Below, piece by piece: positions 48,600-62,700 of a stretch of DNA of 64,000 nt (position 1 is the first letter of the stretch; each line of letters opens with the position of its first letter). The DNA is from Ephydatia muelleri (lineage: Eukaryota; Porifera; Demospongiae; Spongillida; Spongillidae). The translations under genes and the position numbers were made by a program. The stretch covers positions 1-64,000 of the forward strand of contig JABACO010000037.1 in the NCBI GenBank assembly GCA_013339895.1, given 5' to 3'. Under the pieces are notes generated by a model. That model was given only the letters and a program-made list of their open reading frames with translations, was not told the origin of the DNA and searched no databases.

Positions 48600-50358
48600 A
48601 TAAAAACACCTGAAGCTGCATATGTATTTTTCTAAGCAACTAAACAGCAATATATTTACAAAGCTCCAGTTTGTAGTCCATGTCTAAGCCATTTGATCTT
48701 ACATTCTCCTGCTTTTTGTAGCCACAAATTTTAAATACATTGTGCCTTCTGGAATTTGTTATGCATCTTACATGTACCTTCTATTACACATTTCAACAAC
48801 CTCCTGTGCATGTATTTGATGAATGCACCACCAGTAGGGGTTTATTCCCTTTGAATGTAATGCGTGAGTTGATGGGATGACTGTTAGACTGATTTTTCGA
48901 TTTATATTGCTTTGGTGATAGGGTCTATACAGCAGTGTGGTTGCTGTCGGAGGGAATTCTTTGCTGAGCGGGTTCACAGAAAGGCTGAACAGGGACCTGT
49001 CACACAGAACACCACCAGTAAGTTTGATCTTTGTCTCTGCAAAGACCTAAGTGTGTCTATGATGACTGCATGTTCAATATACGATGCTGAGTCTCTAGCT
49101 ACAGCTAGAGTCTCGAGGAAATAGTTGCTAATGGCAAGTGTGGTGTTTCCCCCCGGGGGGGGGGGGGGGGGGGTGGAAGGGGGTTGAGTGGAGGTAAGAA
49201 CCTACGCAATCATCTATGCACCTTTGTTCACATGTAAGTAAGTCTATTACATTTCATAACATTCATTCTGGTAGCTTAAACAAAGGATTCTGAGATGCCT
49301 CATGCTTGGTCATTCTGAATGGCTGCATTAAACATCAGGTCCTTCAACAGATTGTCCATTGATGCCTGCTCTTTTACCCTGTACATGCAACTGCAACCCT
49401 TCTGCCTCAGCATTGCTGAACAAGGAATGTAAGAACTGTCTGTGCAAACTGATAACACGTTCCGGCCTATGGCTTGTGGCTCAGGTGTATTTGTTGATAA
49501 AGACCTGATCATTTCTGTGGAAGCTTAGTGATGCACGCAAGCATGTTATTTCGTGGGTGTTTACCCCCCCCCCCCCCCCCCCAAAAAAAATAGTTTTTTG
49601 GGGGGTATATGGGGGGGGGGGGGGGGGGTGTCACTTTCCAACCGTGAAAATGCACCCATAACGCTGATTGCCATTATTAATTCCCAAGAAGCTACAGTTA
49701 TACCTGAGTACATTTTGCCAAAATGGTGTTCATTTGTACTGTAGGTACATGTATAGCTGAACATGTACATGTAGTTGTAGTGAAAAGAGGGGTGCACTGA
49801 TAATTGAGATATGTGCTTATCTGAAGAAGATGCCATCTTTATAACAAAGGCTGCTTACATTGCATTCATTCCCACTGTATTAATTTTTTCTTAATTAGTT
49901 GTTACACATATTTTTACTGTCCACTGAAACAATTCATTGAAGTGTTATGTCCTTTTTTGTGTAGAGCATGCGTGTGAAGTTGGTTCAAAACTCAAGTACA
50001 GTGGAACGTCGGTTCAGTTCATGGATCGGTGGGTCCATTCTAGCATCTCTGGTAAGTAGTGCACAATTTAGTGGGGTGCACATGATTGTTAGTACACTAC
50101 AACTTGCTCATAATGCATAATACACTAGCACATAATTGTCATAGCCTACCGTGTCCCCAAATGTTGTATTGCATATTTATAATACATCACTTATTCGTTA
50201 GGTGTTATGAGCAAGGGGCTCTGATTTTTTTCAGGGGGGCATTTTCATTCCACTCACTCCTCATTTCATGACCACAGGGCACTTTTCAGCAAATGTGGAT
50301 ATCAAGGCAAGAATACGACGAAGTGGGCAAAAGTATTGTGGAAAAGAAGTGTCCTTAA
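43683..50358 (+). CDS. ACTL6A: Actin-like protein 6 (BAF53), chromatin-remodelling subunit
   Basis: Nuclear actin-related protein of SWI/SNF (BAF), INO80 and TIP60-type complexes. Twelve exons: 43683-43707, 43780-43856, 44580-44748, 45176-45276, 45913-46010, 46504-46792, 47435-47496, 47868-47994, 48311-48391, 48922-49017, 49965-50051 and 50278-50358. All junctions are GT-AG and in phase. They give 430 residues, against 429 for human ACTL6A. Visible landmarks are [19 protein letters not shown] (first phosphate loop), [39 protein letters not shown] (second phosphate loop), [25 protein letters not shown] (adenosine site) and the C-terminal [15 protein letters not shown] with EKKCP. Invertebrates normally have one gene for the ACTL6A/B pair, so the A is nominal. 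It shares a promoter interval with BET1L. Confidence 0.95.
44838..45056. repeat. Minisatellite in ACTL6 intron 3
   Basis: About six copies of a 32-36 base unit, each with TATCTCCCACACCTCACCTG followed by TGCTTAAGGTGCCCT. Copies differ by small substitutions and deletions. Confidence 0.85.
46256..46500. repeat. Minisatellite before ACTL6 exon 6
   Basis: Repeats of ACCCTCCCATGTGGTCACAC plus CATCCACAC-like spacers, about eight imperfect copies. They end three bases before the exon-6 boundary, so the array supplies the pyrimidine-rich acceptor. Confidence 0.85.
46824..47250. mobile_element. MITE with TTAA target duplication in ACTL6 intron 6
   Basis: TTAA followed by TGTCTTGCGGTCC at 46824-46840, and GGACCGCAAGACA followed by TTAA at 47234-47250. 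The 13 bp ends are perfect inverted repeats, and TTAA on both sides fits piggyBac-type insertion. The interior (about 390 bp) is non-coding and partly palindromic (GGGGTTAACC near both ends). Confidence 0.85.
48004..48595. repeat. CA microsatellites in ACTL6 introns 8 and 9
   Basis: CA tracts at about 48004-48028 and 48508-48595, flanking exon 9. No other structure is seen in these introns. Confidence 0.95.
49564..49628. repeat. Poly(C)-poly(G) hairpin in ACTL6 intron 10
   Basis: A run of about 19 C and 8 A is followed after three bases by T and G runs ending in about 17 G, a near-perfect short-loop hairpin. A separate run of about 20 G lies at 49153-49173. Both could form G-quadruplexes and are error-prone places in an assembly. 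Confidence 0.85.
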
Positions 50359-50735
50359 GAAACTGCTGCGTTGTCGTTTTTCTTTCCTTTTCGTTCCCCA
50401 TTCTGCTTTTGTTGTGTTAGGGGAGGGGGGAGGACTGTCACATGGGTATGCTCATGGATGGCATTGTGTGTGCACATATGCATCGTTGGGTGCATTCCTT
50501 ACTATGTGATTCACTGATGCTTCTGAAATTTATTTCCTTTTACTTATTGATTATAACGACGCGCGTAATTGGAACGCATATAATTTGTGGCTCTTTTAAA
50601 TTCATGGGGCTGAATATTGTTTCGTAGGCTTGGCAACCGGAATACAAAAAAACAGCTCCAGTATTGTTGTCGTGTGCAGTGTGTGACAAGCGAGCGAGCC
50701 GAGAGTTCATTTATGTTCTTCGTCTGAGCACTACG

Positions 50736-53700
50736 ATGGCTTCACAGCAGAAGTCTCGCGGCTGCTGCCCACAGTTCTGGTTGCTAACTACTGCCGTCTA
50801 TTGGTTGACGAGCTTACAGCAGGCCAGCTCCCAGGCATCTGCTCGATTCGATGCAATAACCAGCCCTGTGATCTTCAACGACTTCCAGCCCGCTGGAACT
50901 ACCGTCGCCATCATTAACGTGGCTAGTTCGGACGTCACTGGAGTGTCCGTGTCCGGTGGAGTGTTCTCCATTCCAGCGGTCGGTGATGCGCAGTACTTCA
51001 AGATCGCAACCATCGCTACGGACACAGGTGCGAGCGGAAACCTGACCAGCGCTGTTGTGTTTGACGGCAAGAACCCGCTTCAGGATTTCTTCACGATCCC
51101 GGTAACGTTCACCGCTGCGGATGGCGTGACAACCGCCACCTCCACTGTCTACGTCCAGCTGCAGTACGTGAACCAGCCGCCACACTTTGCGAACCGTACC
51201 TACGACGTCTGGCTGCCCTCGGACACCCTCGGGGGATCGACGTTTTTCACGCTCACAGCCGATGACCCCAACCCGATCGAGTACCAGTACGTCCCGGACA
51301 GTAACGGTGAGTTCATCCTGCAATACTTGGATAACAGCGGAGTGGTAACTTATTCAATCGACGGGGGATTTGGGAGCAACCTGTTTGCAGTGGATTCTCA
51401 AACTGGAATGCTCTCCATCGCCCCAAAAGTCAATCTGAGCGTCGCAACCGGCAAGGAGTTCAACCTTACCATCAAGGCCACAGACGGGGCGGGGCTCACG
51501 GACATCGCCATCGTCTATGTCCACGTGACAGCGGTCAACGCCCACGCGCCGGTCATAACGAGCCCGCTCGCCTTGAGCCTACCCGAAGACACTCCTGTGG
51601 GATACACGGTTCTGGGCGAGATCAACGCCACGGATGAGGATGCGGGGTCAAACGGTCAGATCCACTACCTGATCTCGTCGGGAAACGTGGCAGGAACCTT
51701 TAGCATAGACCCGTCCACTGGCCGGCTGGTTGTCCTCACCCCTCTCAGCTGGATCTTGGCGCCGAATTACAACTTAGCGATTGTAGCCCAAGATGGAGGA
51801 ACCCCGCCCCTTTCCGACACCGCGGTCGTTGTCGTCACCGTGCTGCGGGTCTACAACTACCCACCTGTCTTCTCGCAGCCGTCGTACATCGCCACCGTGC
51901 AGGAGAACTTGCCCGTTGGGACAGAGGTGATGCAGGTCGTGGCGTACGAGCCGATCGTCGAAGATTTCGTTACCTATTCAATAGTGAGCGGCTCCGACGG
52001 CGCGTTCGCCGTGGATCAGCTCAGCGGCTTGATCCTAACCAACGCCACCCTCAGCAGGACGCTCACCCCTAGCTTCAACATGACCGTGATGGCCGTCGAC
52101 AACTACGCCAACAAGTCCCTCCGAATGTCCGCCTTTGCGACGGTCTACATCGAGGTCGTCAGCTCCAACGACCACCCGCCCCGGTGGAAGCTACCTGCCT
52201 ACAAAATGGACACTTTTGCGGCTCCGATCAGGACCGATATCGGGACCATGACGGCTACGAGCGACAACCAAGGAGCTGCCTCCGTGATTACGTATTCCTT
52301 TTCAAGTCTGGACCCGATGAGACCGTGGACATTTCGCATATATCCCGCCACGGGGCTCGTTCGAACCAACGAGTCGGTTAGCATCGACATTCAGGAATAT
52401 TACTACTACACCGTCAGGGCAGAAGTCAGCAGCAGTTTGTTTGTATTGTATGCGGACGTCCCCCTGACCATTCAGGTTCATACACGTGACTTATTCCCGC
52501 CAATGTTCAGCGTACACAGCGTGAACATTACGCTCATCGGGAATGTTACTGTCGGAACAGTCGTGCTCAACCAGACTGCCGTTGATTGGGATACCGGACT
52601 GAACGGGAGGGTTTGGTACAGAATTTTGACGACGTTCGACCCGTCCGCAGGATCGTTTGACGTCAATGCCACTAGTGGTCAAGTGTACGTGAACACAAGC
52701 CTGAATTACGGATTGAAGTAAGTGTGCAACTGCTCCTCATTACTAGTCAAATGCTAAGTGTGAGTGTATAAAAACTAATTGTCACCGTGTATAGAGTATA
52801 AATTACGAATTGATTAACCCCGGAACCAACATTTGGACATGAACTTGTTCAAAAATGTAGAACAGGGTAAACATAAGGCATGATGTTACACTCTGATTAT
52901 CAGCATGGTTGGTCTGGCTAGTAAGAATTTGTAAGCACTACTTTAGTTCAGTTGACTAAATGCGTTCAACTATTGCATTCCTCCTAGGCGTCAAATTTTC
53001 TTTGTGCTCCAAGCCTATGATGGTGGATATCCAGTTCCATTGACTGACATCATCAACGTCACAGTCTTCATTCTGCATACGCCACTCATTGTTCTACCAG
53101 ATGGATATGAAATAGTTATTCCTGAAGGTGAGCCTGCTAACTTCAGTGTAATCACTTTGCGCAACTACACTTTTGATCCTGATGAAGGCAGTGGAGGCAT
53201 GTTCAAGTATCTTGCTATTAAAGCTTATGACAATTCACTCGTACCCTCATTTAAAATAGACTCCCAGAGTGGTCAGATCACAACCTTAAGGAGCTTTAGT
53301 TACAATGCCCAACCGACTATTGACGTAACTATACTGATGCAGGATTTTAGCACTCCTCCCCTGCAGAGGTACCAGAATATAACAATTTTTATCATCCTGC
53401 CTCCTCAATTTATGGGCAATGCATCTGTGAGTTTGTATGAGTACCTGCCTCGTCTTGTTGTGTTGAGTGAATACAGAGCAACCAACTTGGGCTTGGGTGC
53501 TGGTTCAGAAATCATAACGTACAGCATCATAGATGGTGACCCAGAAGGAGACTTCAAAATAGACCCATCGAGTGGTGGAATCAATGTCACTAGAGCTCTC
53601 AACAGAACAATGCATGCATCATACACACTGACAATTCTTGCTACTGATCATGGAACACCACCCCTCAGTGGAACTGGTTATGTGTTTGTCACAGTTCTTG

Positions 53701-56700
53701 AGTATAATAAGCATGCTCCTGTCTTTACACAAAACCTTTATTCTGCTCACTTTTTTGAGAATGCTACTACTGGGAGCGTCATTTACAGAGTAAATGCTAC
53801 TGATCAAGACACTGGAGTAAATGCTCAGTTGCAATATTTCATGTCTAATGCATCCAATACAACTAGGTTTACTGTTAGGAATACTACTGGTGAAATTGTC
53901 ACTAACGGTACATTTTACCGCGAAGCTCTGAGTGTCTTCACAATTATGATAATTGCTGTGGACAGTGGGCTTGTACCTGGTCCACTAACAGGCACGGCTA
54001 CAGTTAAGATATTCTTGGACGATGTGAACGATTATCCTCCTGTCTTCAATGCTTCCTCGTACAATGGCAGCACAGTAGAGCATGCTCTCGTTGGCACCCC
54101 AGTCCTCTTCGTCTATGCTGCAGACAGAGACCCCACACATCCTAATAATGTGATACGCTACACCCTTACTGACAATATGGATTATCTGTTCTCGATCAAT
54201 CCTGTCTCAGGAGAGATATACGTCAACGATACAATTGATTGGATGGACGGCCCTGTCATTGCTCTCACAGTGATAGCGACAGACCTGGGAACCCCTCCTA
54301 TGTCTGGCACCTCTACAGTGTTCGTCACCGTTACCAACGTGAACTATTATGCTCCAGTTTTCCAGGTACTGGTACTCTCGGTCTTTGAAAACCAACCCCC
54401 TGGCACAGAGGTGGGGTGTGTTCTCGCAACAGATGCAGACAGCCCGGGTAACAATTCTGAGGTGTACTATTCCATGCTTCATGATCCAACTGGGTGGACA
54501 TTTATGATGAACGCCTCTGGGTGTGTCATCACGAACACGACTTTTGACAGAGAAGAAATACCACAGTATAGTGTCACTGTTCTGGCTGCTGACTATGGCA
54601 GTCCTCCAAAGTCGACAACTGGCATTCTGACAGTCATTGTTATCGACGTCAATGACAATAATCCAATATTTGAGTCCTCTTTCTACACAGCCACTGTTTC
54701 TGAGATCATTCCCATTGGTACGTCCATACTGCAGGTGAACGCCATTGATGCGGACATTGGGATGAATTCACTGGTGAGGTACTCAATCGTGGAGGACTCT
54801 GCTGCAGCGTTCTTTGCCGTGAATAAATCCAGTGGTGTGCTGTACGCTGCAAATTTGTACCTTTACGAACAGCAGCAGTTCTACCAGTTCCAAATACTCG
54901 CGCAGGACAGCGGTGTCCCACCCCTAAATGCTACAGCTCTGGTCCAAATCTTCTTGACAGACTACAATGTGCACCCACCAGTGTTTGGTCAGAGCAGCTA
55001 TTCAGCTGAATTGAGAGAGAACCTAGCCCCTGGACATGTAATCTTGCGTGTGAACTCAACTGATGCAGACTCAGGCACTAATGCTGTCACTGGTTACAGT
55101 CTGGTTGCTACTCCGGGCAGTGAATACTTTTCCATTGACAGTGAATCTGGTGTGCTGTACACTACAAACTTTATTGATAGGGAGAAAACCCCTGTCATTA
55201 ACCTGACTGTTGTGGCCAACAACACCTTATCTGACCACCCCCTTTCATCCACAGCACCTATATTTATTCAGATAACTGACCTCAATGACAACAATCCATC
55301 ATTCCCACTTACTGTTAATGTCACAATTTCAGAGAGTGTCTTAGCTGGTTCAGTCATATCTACACTAGTGGCAGCTGATGGAGATGCAGGCATGAATGGA
55401 ACTGTATTGTACTTTGTTTACAATGGGAATGATGACGGCACATTTTTATTGGATCCAAATTCAGGCAACTTGAGTGTCAGCCGCCAATTAAACTTTCAGA
55501 CCAAGCCGCTGTACATGTTTTCTGTTATGGCTCGTGACCTCGGCACTCCTGCCCTTTTCAACTATACAAACATTTTGGTCACTGTTATAGACAGCAATGA
55601 TAATGCACCAACCTTCACTAGCAATTCATACGTGGTTACGGTTGCTAGTAACCCTGCATCTAATCAGGTGTTAGCCTATATTTCAGCCTTTGACATTGAC
55701 CAGAACTCCTCACTAACATACAGCCTCTCAGGAGGAAGCAACCTCTTCAAATTGGCATCTAATACAAGTGGGATTGTGGTGTCTACGGGTATGGGCTTTA
55801 GTTCTACGCAGAATGTGACCATTCAGGTATCAGACACTCTCCACACTGCTAGCACTCAATTGCAGATTCAACCATACAAGAATAGTCTTTTAACGTTAAG
55901 AATGTCCAATTTCAATACTAGTGTAACTCAAAGTGCACAGACAGGAACCATTGTTTATAGCTTGGCATCAACTATAATGACAGGTTCAGGCATTACTTAC
56001 AGCATCGAGTCTGGTAATGTTGGAGGTGTATTTAGCTTAAACAGTGCAACCATTGTGCTCACTGGGAATCTGAGCTATAAGAACCAGTCGCTGTATGAAC
56101 TAACCATTGGTGCAAAAGATGGCTCTGGGAACAAGGTATATGCAATACTGCATATCCAAGTTAACGATACCAATAAGTACCCTCCTCTATTTCTTCTGAA
56201 TACCACCTTTATTGCCATCCCAGAAACTGCTCGCATAAATATACCTCTCTTTTCTTTCATTACCACTGATCTTGATGGCTCCGCTGCTAACCGATATGCA
56301 GTGTGTTCAATTCAGCCCCAAAACACGGCTGTACTGTCATTTTTACCCTTGTCCTGCCAGCTTCAACTCAGCTCATCAGGGCTTGACTACTCATCTGAAC
56401 CTCACACTTACAATTTGACTGTTAATGCATCTAACATTGTAAGTCCTCCACTCTCTTCTACCTCCCAGCTAAGAATCATGTTCCTGAATGGTAACAAGCA
56501 TTCGCCCCAGTTTGATAGCAGCCTGTCTGATAACCAGCACTACCTCCCTGCAAACTCCACTGTGGGAACAATTATTGACACAGCCAATGCCACTGATCAG
56601 GATATAGGATCAAGTGGGGACATTACATATGGAATGTTTGGAACAGAACACCACTACCTGGATTTCACTATTGACACCTATACAGGTGTAATCTGGCAGT

Positions 56701-59700
56701 CAAACACCCTTAATTTCAAACGCCAGTCGGTCTATACATTGTATGTTGTTGCTGGAGATGGGGGAAATCCAGGACTCACTGCTACAACAACAGTCAGCAT
56801 TCATGTCCTTGAACTGGATGACGAGACACCAGTGTGGCAACAGCCCAACTACACAGCAGCAATATTGGAGAACGTAACAGTCAACTCCCAGGTGATAACA
56901 GTTACAGCAACAGATGGCAATTATGTAGACATTTCTGTACCCCTACCAGATCGCCGGGCTTACTACGGGTATGTTTCATATACCATCTCAGCTGGAGATC
57001 CGCTTGGTCAGTTCAACATTGACATAGATACAGGAGTAGTCACTGTCATTGCTCGGCTTGATCGAGAGCAGATTGCAGCATACAATCTGACACTCACTGC
57101 CACAGATGGAGGCGGCTTGTACAACAACACATATCTGTATATACAAGTATTGGATGTCAATGATAATTCCCCTTTATTTTCAAGTAGTGCCTATAATGCT
57201 ACCATACCTGAGAATGCACCTGCAGGTACCTTCATGATTCAGTTAGCAGCAACTGACAAAGATATTGGAACCAATGGCATATTTACTTTTGCAATCACAG
57301 GTGGAAACACTTACAACTCATTTCGCATCAATGCTACTACAGGCAATGTGTACACAAATACCTTATTGAATCGAGAGAACACATCAATGTACTATCTCAT
57401 GGTGACTGCAACTGATGAGGGATGGCCGCATTTGAGCTCCTCTGTCAACCTATCTATAAGAATCCTTGACATTAATGACAATGCTCCATCATTCAGCCAA
57501 AAGGGGTACAATGCAAATGTTTATGAAAATAGAACAATCGGCTTCATTGTCATGCAAATTGTTGCCACCGATCCAGACTATAGTGAAAATGGCACTGTCA
57601 TGTACTCCATCATAACGCAAAACACCAGTGTGCTTCCGCCGTTTTCCATAAATATCAGCACAGGTATTCTTGTGGTGAATGGTCATCTAAGCTACAAGGT
57701 AGCACCAAACTATACATTCACTGTATTGGCTCAAGACTCTGGCAACGTCCGGATAAGTCTCTGGAGCATTGTTAATGTTACGATCAATATTCTTGCCCTA
57801 AACCAGTATTCTCCCTCATTCCTTAATGCAAGCTACATTGGTTACATTTTCCAGAGTGCGGGACCTAGCACCTCAATCCTGACAGTCAGTGCATTTGACA
57901 ATGATGCGGGAGTGAATGCTCAGATTTCATTTTCTCTGAATTTCCAAGGCAATGTCCAGGCCAGCACCAACTTTGCTATTGATCCTGTGACTGGTAGAGT
58001 CAGAACATCCAACACCACAGCACTAAGAAATGTGACTGCCCTAGTGTTCAGTTTAGCAATAATTGCAACTGACATGGGTGTTCCACCACTGTCGTCATCT
58101 GCCAATTTAACCATTGTAGTGATAAATGCTCCGCAGTTCAACCAATCAACATACAGTGGTCAAATTTATGAGAACCAGCCTAGTAACACATTTACTGCCA
58201 CAATAACTGCCACCTCCAGAGATGAGGTAGGCTACATTGCTTCGACACTGATAACATCACAAAGTGACTGCAGAGCGCTGTGCGGCAATGCAAGTTTTTG
58301 CTCGTCATCTCAATTTGCCCTTCTGCCTCCTGCTCTTCCCTTACCATTCACTGCAAACTTCTCCACTAATGTAATCATTTCCACTACTTCATTTGATCGG
58401 GAAAATATCAGTGAGTATGTCGTGATGGTGAAGGCGTATGACATAGCTGCAAATGGATCATTGTACAACACAAGCTGTCTCCGTGTGTCAATACTGGATG
58501 TCAACGACAATAGGCCTATATTCAGCAAGCAACTGTACTGGGCAAACATATCAGAGAACGCACGTAATGGGACATATGTTACCACTGTGATGGCAGCAGA
58601 TGCGGATTCTGGTACAAATGCAGCTTTTCATTACAGCATTATTTCAGGCAGTGACAACTTTACAATCAATTCAACATCTGGACTTATTCTAACCCTTAGA
58701 AGTGGTTTTGTCTATGAGAGGCAAAATGTGTACAACATCACAGTGATGGCCAAAGATGGTGGAACTCCATCACTGAACAGCACAGCTACAGTGACCATAA
58801 CCCTCTGGGATGAAAACAATTACCCTCCTGTTTTTTCACAGACCAACTACTCATCCAGCATCCTTGAAGACATACCTGCAGGAAGCATTGCGTTGACGGT
58901 TTCAGCCATCGATGCAGACTCTGGTCTCAATGCACTAGTGGGCTTCTCTATCAATTCCAGTACCCCTGCGTGGGACTTTGTAATCAACAGCACCACAGGA
59001 ATTATAACCACTCTCAAGTCTTTGGACAGGGAAAGCATACAGTTTTACAATCTCTCACTTGTAGCCATGGACCATGGTATACCCCCTTTGTACATTGCAG
59101 CTTCAGTTATGATTACTGTGCTAGACGTCAATGACAATTCACCTGCATTTGTTGGTACTCCATATGTAGTGAATATTACAGAGAATGCATTGCCATCTAC
59201 ACCCATCTTAAACATATCAGCTACAGATGCTGACACTGGCACTAATGCTCTAGTATTCTTTTCCCTGGTTGGTATCATCCCAAAGTCTGGTGCATTTCAG
59301 GTGAACATAATGACCGGAGCACTCAGTCTGACCACACCGTTGGATGCAGAGCTGTGCCTTCTTTATACAGTTACCATTAATGCCAGCAATGGTCTAGCCC
59401 TGCCCCTCCAAGTTGCACTGGTGAACATCACAGTAAATGTGCTAGACATAAACGATAATGCTCCATACTTCAATGCAAGCAGCTACACAGTAAATGTATC
59501 TGAACATGCTACTGTGGGGTCGCAGGTGGCAGAGCTGGTTGCTAAGGACAATGATGCCACACCTGCCAATTCAATTGTGTCCTATTCTATCATTGGAGGT
59601 TTCAATGTGTCCTTATTTTCAATCAATTTAACAACTGGAGTGGTCTACCTTCGTTTTCCTCTGAACAAGCAGGATGCCTACTATCGTCTGATTGTTCAAG

Positions 59701-62700
59701 CTCAAGATACTGGGTCTCCACCCCTTAGATCTAATACAACATTGTTTATCACAGTGCTTCACACAAATGACTACCCTCCCTTTTTCTTGCAGACTCCATA
59801 TTCATTCCAAATCTTTGAGAATGAACCTGCACATACCTTCATTGGACAAATCCAGGCTTATGACATTGACTTCCAGGAAGTTGTGTCTTATGCACTCTCT
59901 CACTGGGGGAATGACTTCACCTTTTTCAGCATTAACTCCTCAACAGGGCAGCTATATTCAGCTGAATCGTTTGACTGCGAGGTAAAGAATATGCACCGCA
60001 TTGTTGCATTGGCAATTGACAATGGGACAGCACCACGAACATCTCAAGTCAATGTCACTGTCATTGTGCTCAATGTATATGACGTTTCTCCTGCATTCCT
60101 TCAAGGCATGTACAACACATCGTGGCCAGAAAACACCCCAGTTGGAACAGTGCTACTGACCATCAATGCAACACACCAGGATTTGGGAAATGACTCTAGA
60201 ATAGAGTACCTCTTAGTGTCAGGAAACGACTCACTGCACTTTGCAATAAACCATTCTGATTCTGGGAATATCAGCCTTGCAAAGGGCTTAGATAGAGAGC
60301 AACAAGACCTATTCATGTTTGTGGCAATTGCCAGGGATACAGGATACCCTAACTTGAATACGACAACAAACATAACAATCCATGTGCTTGATGTAAATGA
60401 CAATGCACCAATCCAAAATGCACCATCTTATAATGCAACTTTACTGGAGAGTACACCAATTGGAACGATTATTATGGCTGTGTCTGCTATGGACAAAGAT
60501 ATCGGAGGGAATGCTCTGATGTCTTTCTCACTGTCCAATTCTTTTAATAGCCTCTTTGTTATTGGAAATGTGAGTAGTGTTCCTGGAAGTGCGAGCTGCA
60601 CTCTGTGGTTGAATGGCACCTTGGACTACGAAATTGTTGAAGGCTACAGTTTTTTTATAGTGGCCACAGATGCTGGACTGCCTTCCCTGTCTTCCTCGTC
60701 ACAAGTGAACATCTCTGTAAATGACCTCAATGACAATGACTTCCCACCTGTATTTAGCGCCAGCATTTATAACATCACAGTGCCAGAAAACACGCTGTTA
60801 CAGTCCTCTATACTTCAGCTTGTAGCCACTGATGCTGATAGAGGAAACAATGGCATAGTTCGGTACTCAATCATAAGTGGTAACTCTGGTGACACATTTG
60901 CAATTGATGCTGCAACAGGATGGATCACATCAACTAATTTCTTCAACAGGGCTACTACTTCGAGTTACACCCTGTTGTTTTTGGCTTATGATCTGGGTAC
61001 CCCTTCGTTTTCAGCACATGCAACACTGCAAGTGACAGTAGGTGATGTAAATAATAATCCACCGACATTTAGCTCTCGTGTGTATACAACAGTCATCCCA
61101 GAAGACACAGCCATCGGACAGATCATTACAACGGTACTGGCGAATGATAGTGACATAGGATCAAATGCAAACATCACATATTCGATTATTGCTGGCAACA
61201 CAATAATGTTTAGGGTGGGTCCTCAATCTGGGGCTGTGACAGTTGCAGCTAAGCTAGAATATAAGACAGCCAAGAGCTATGATCTGTCAATAATGGCACA
61301 TGATGGAGGGATGCCACCGCTCTATGATATAGCCAACATAAGGATTGCCATCACTCAGGTTGATCAATATCCTCCTGCATTTTCACAGCCTCTCTACAAT
61401 TTGACAATATCTGCGAACACAGCTTTTGGTGCCTCTATAGCATTCTTTATTGCAACAAATGCTGATGCCTACTCCAGCACTCCTATCACATACTCCCTTC
61501 TCCAGTTAAACAGCAATGTAACCAACTTTGCTATAAATCGTAATACAGGGGCATTATCTGTAATTAACACCAATTTTGCCATTGGACAAATCACCATCAT
61601 CATCCAAGCCAAAGGTGCAACAAGGTTCTATCCCACAAATGCTACACTACTGGTTAATGTTGTTTCTAATCCATTAGTACCCGTTCCTTTCACCCCTACT
61701 TCTGTCAGCGTGTATGAAAATGTACCTCTGCAGTTCATCGTAGCTCAGATTACCCTTCCAGGTCCTGCAACTATTTCTTCTACTTCACCCTTGCCATTTT
61801 CCATTCAATCAAATGGCACCCTGCGTTTAACTGCTCCTCTAGACGTGAGGACTATGCCAGCATATTGTTTCAACGTGAAGGCTACGCTGGATGCTTCAAC
61901 CACATTCCATAGCATTGTTACAGTGCGTGTACTGGGTGTCATTAAACAAACCCCTCAATTTGAAAGCAATTCTTACAGAGCCCTCCTATCTGAGATAGCC
62001 CCAGTTAACACCACTGTGATATACGTGAGTGCCTTTGACAGAAATATCGTGCAAAATTATTCACAAATTCAGCTCTCCATAACTGCGGGAAACGGGTTTG
62101 GAACATTTTCTCTCGATCCGATTTCAGGGCAACTTCTCCTCATCTCAATGCTTGACTACGAAGCTGTGAGTATTTACAACCTAGTCGTAACAGCCACAGA
62201 GTCTCCTCTTTTCTCCACCGTCAACGTCACCATCCTCATCGCAGGTGCCAATTTACACAGCCCACAGTTTGATACCTCACTCTATTCCACTGACATTCTC
62301 ACCAACACTGCAGTGGGAACTAGTATCATTACTGTGCGTGCTACAGATATCGACTCAGGGACCAATTCGGAAATTCACTACTACATCGTACAGGCCAGCG
62401 TTCCCTCTTCCTTTTTTATCAATTCCACCACCGGGACCATCTACAGCGGCGCCGTACTGGGTCCCAGAGCCTACTCTTTCACCGTTTTGGCCGCAGACAG
62501 AGGCATCCCAGCTCTGACGGACAGATCATCTGTCTACATCACCGTGCATCCAGTCAACCTCTACGCTCCTGTCTTCGACTCGCCAAGCGGCTACAGTCTG
62601 ACAGTACCAGAGATCCAGGCCGTGGGGTCCTCCGTGGCCCAAATAACGGCGCACGATGCTGATGGCGACGATATTTCATATTCCATACTCGCGGGCGATA

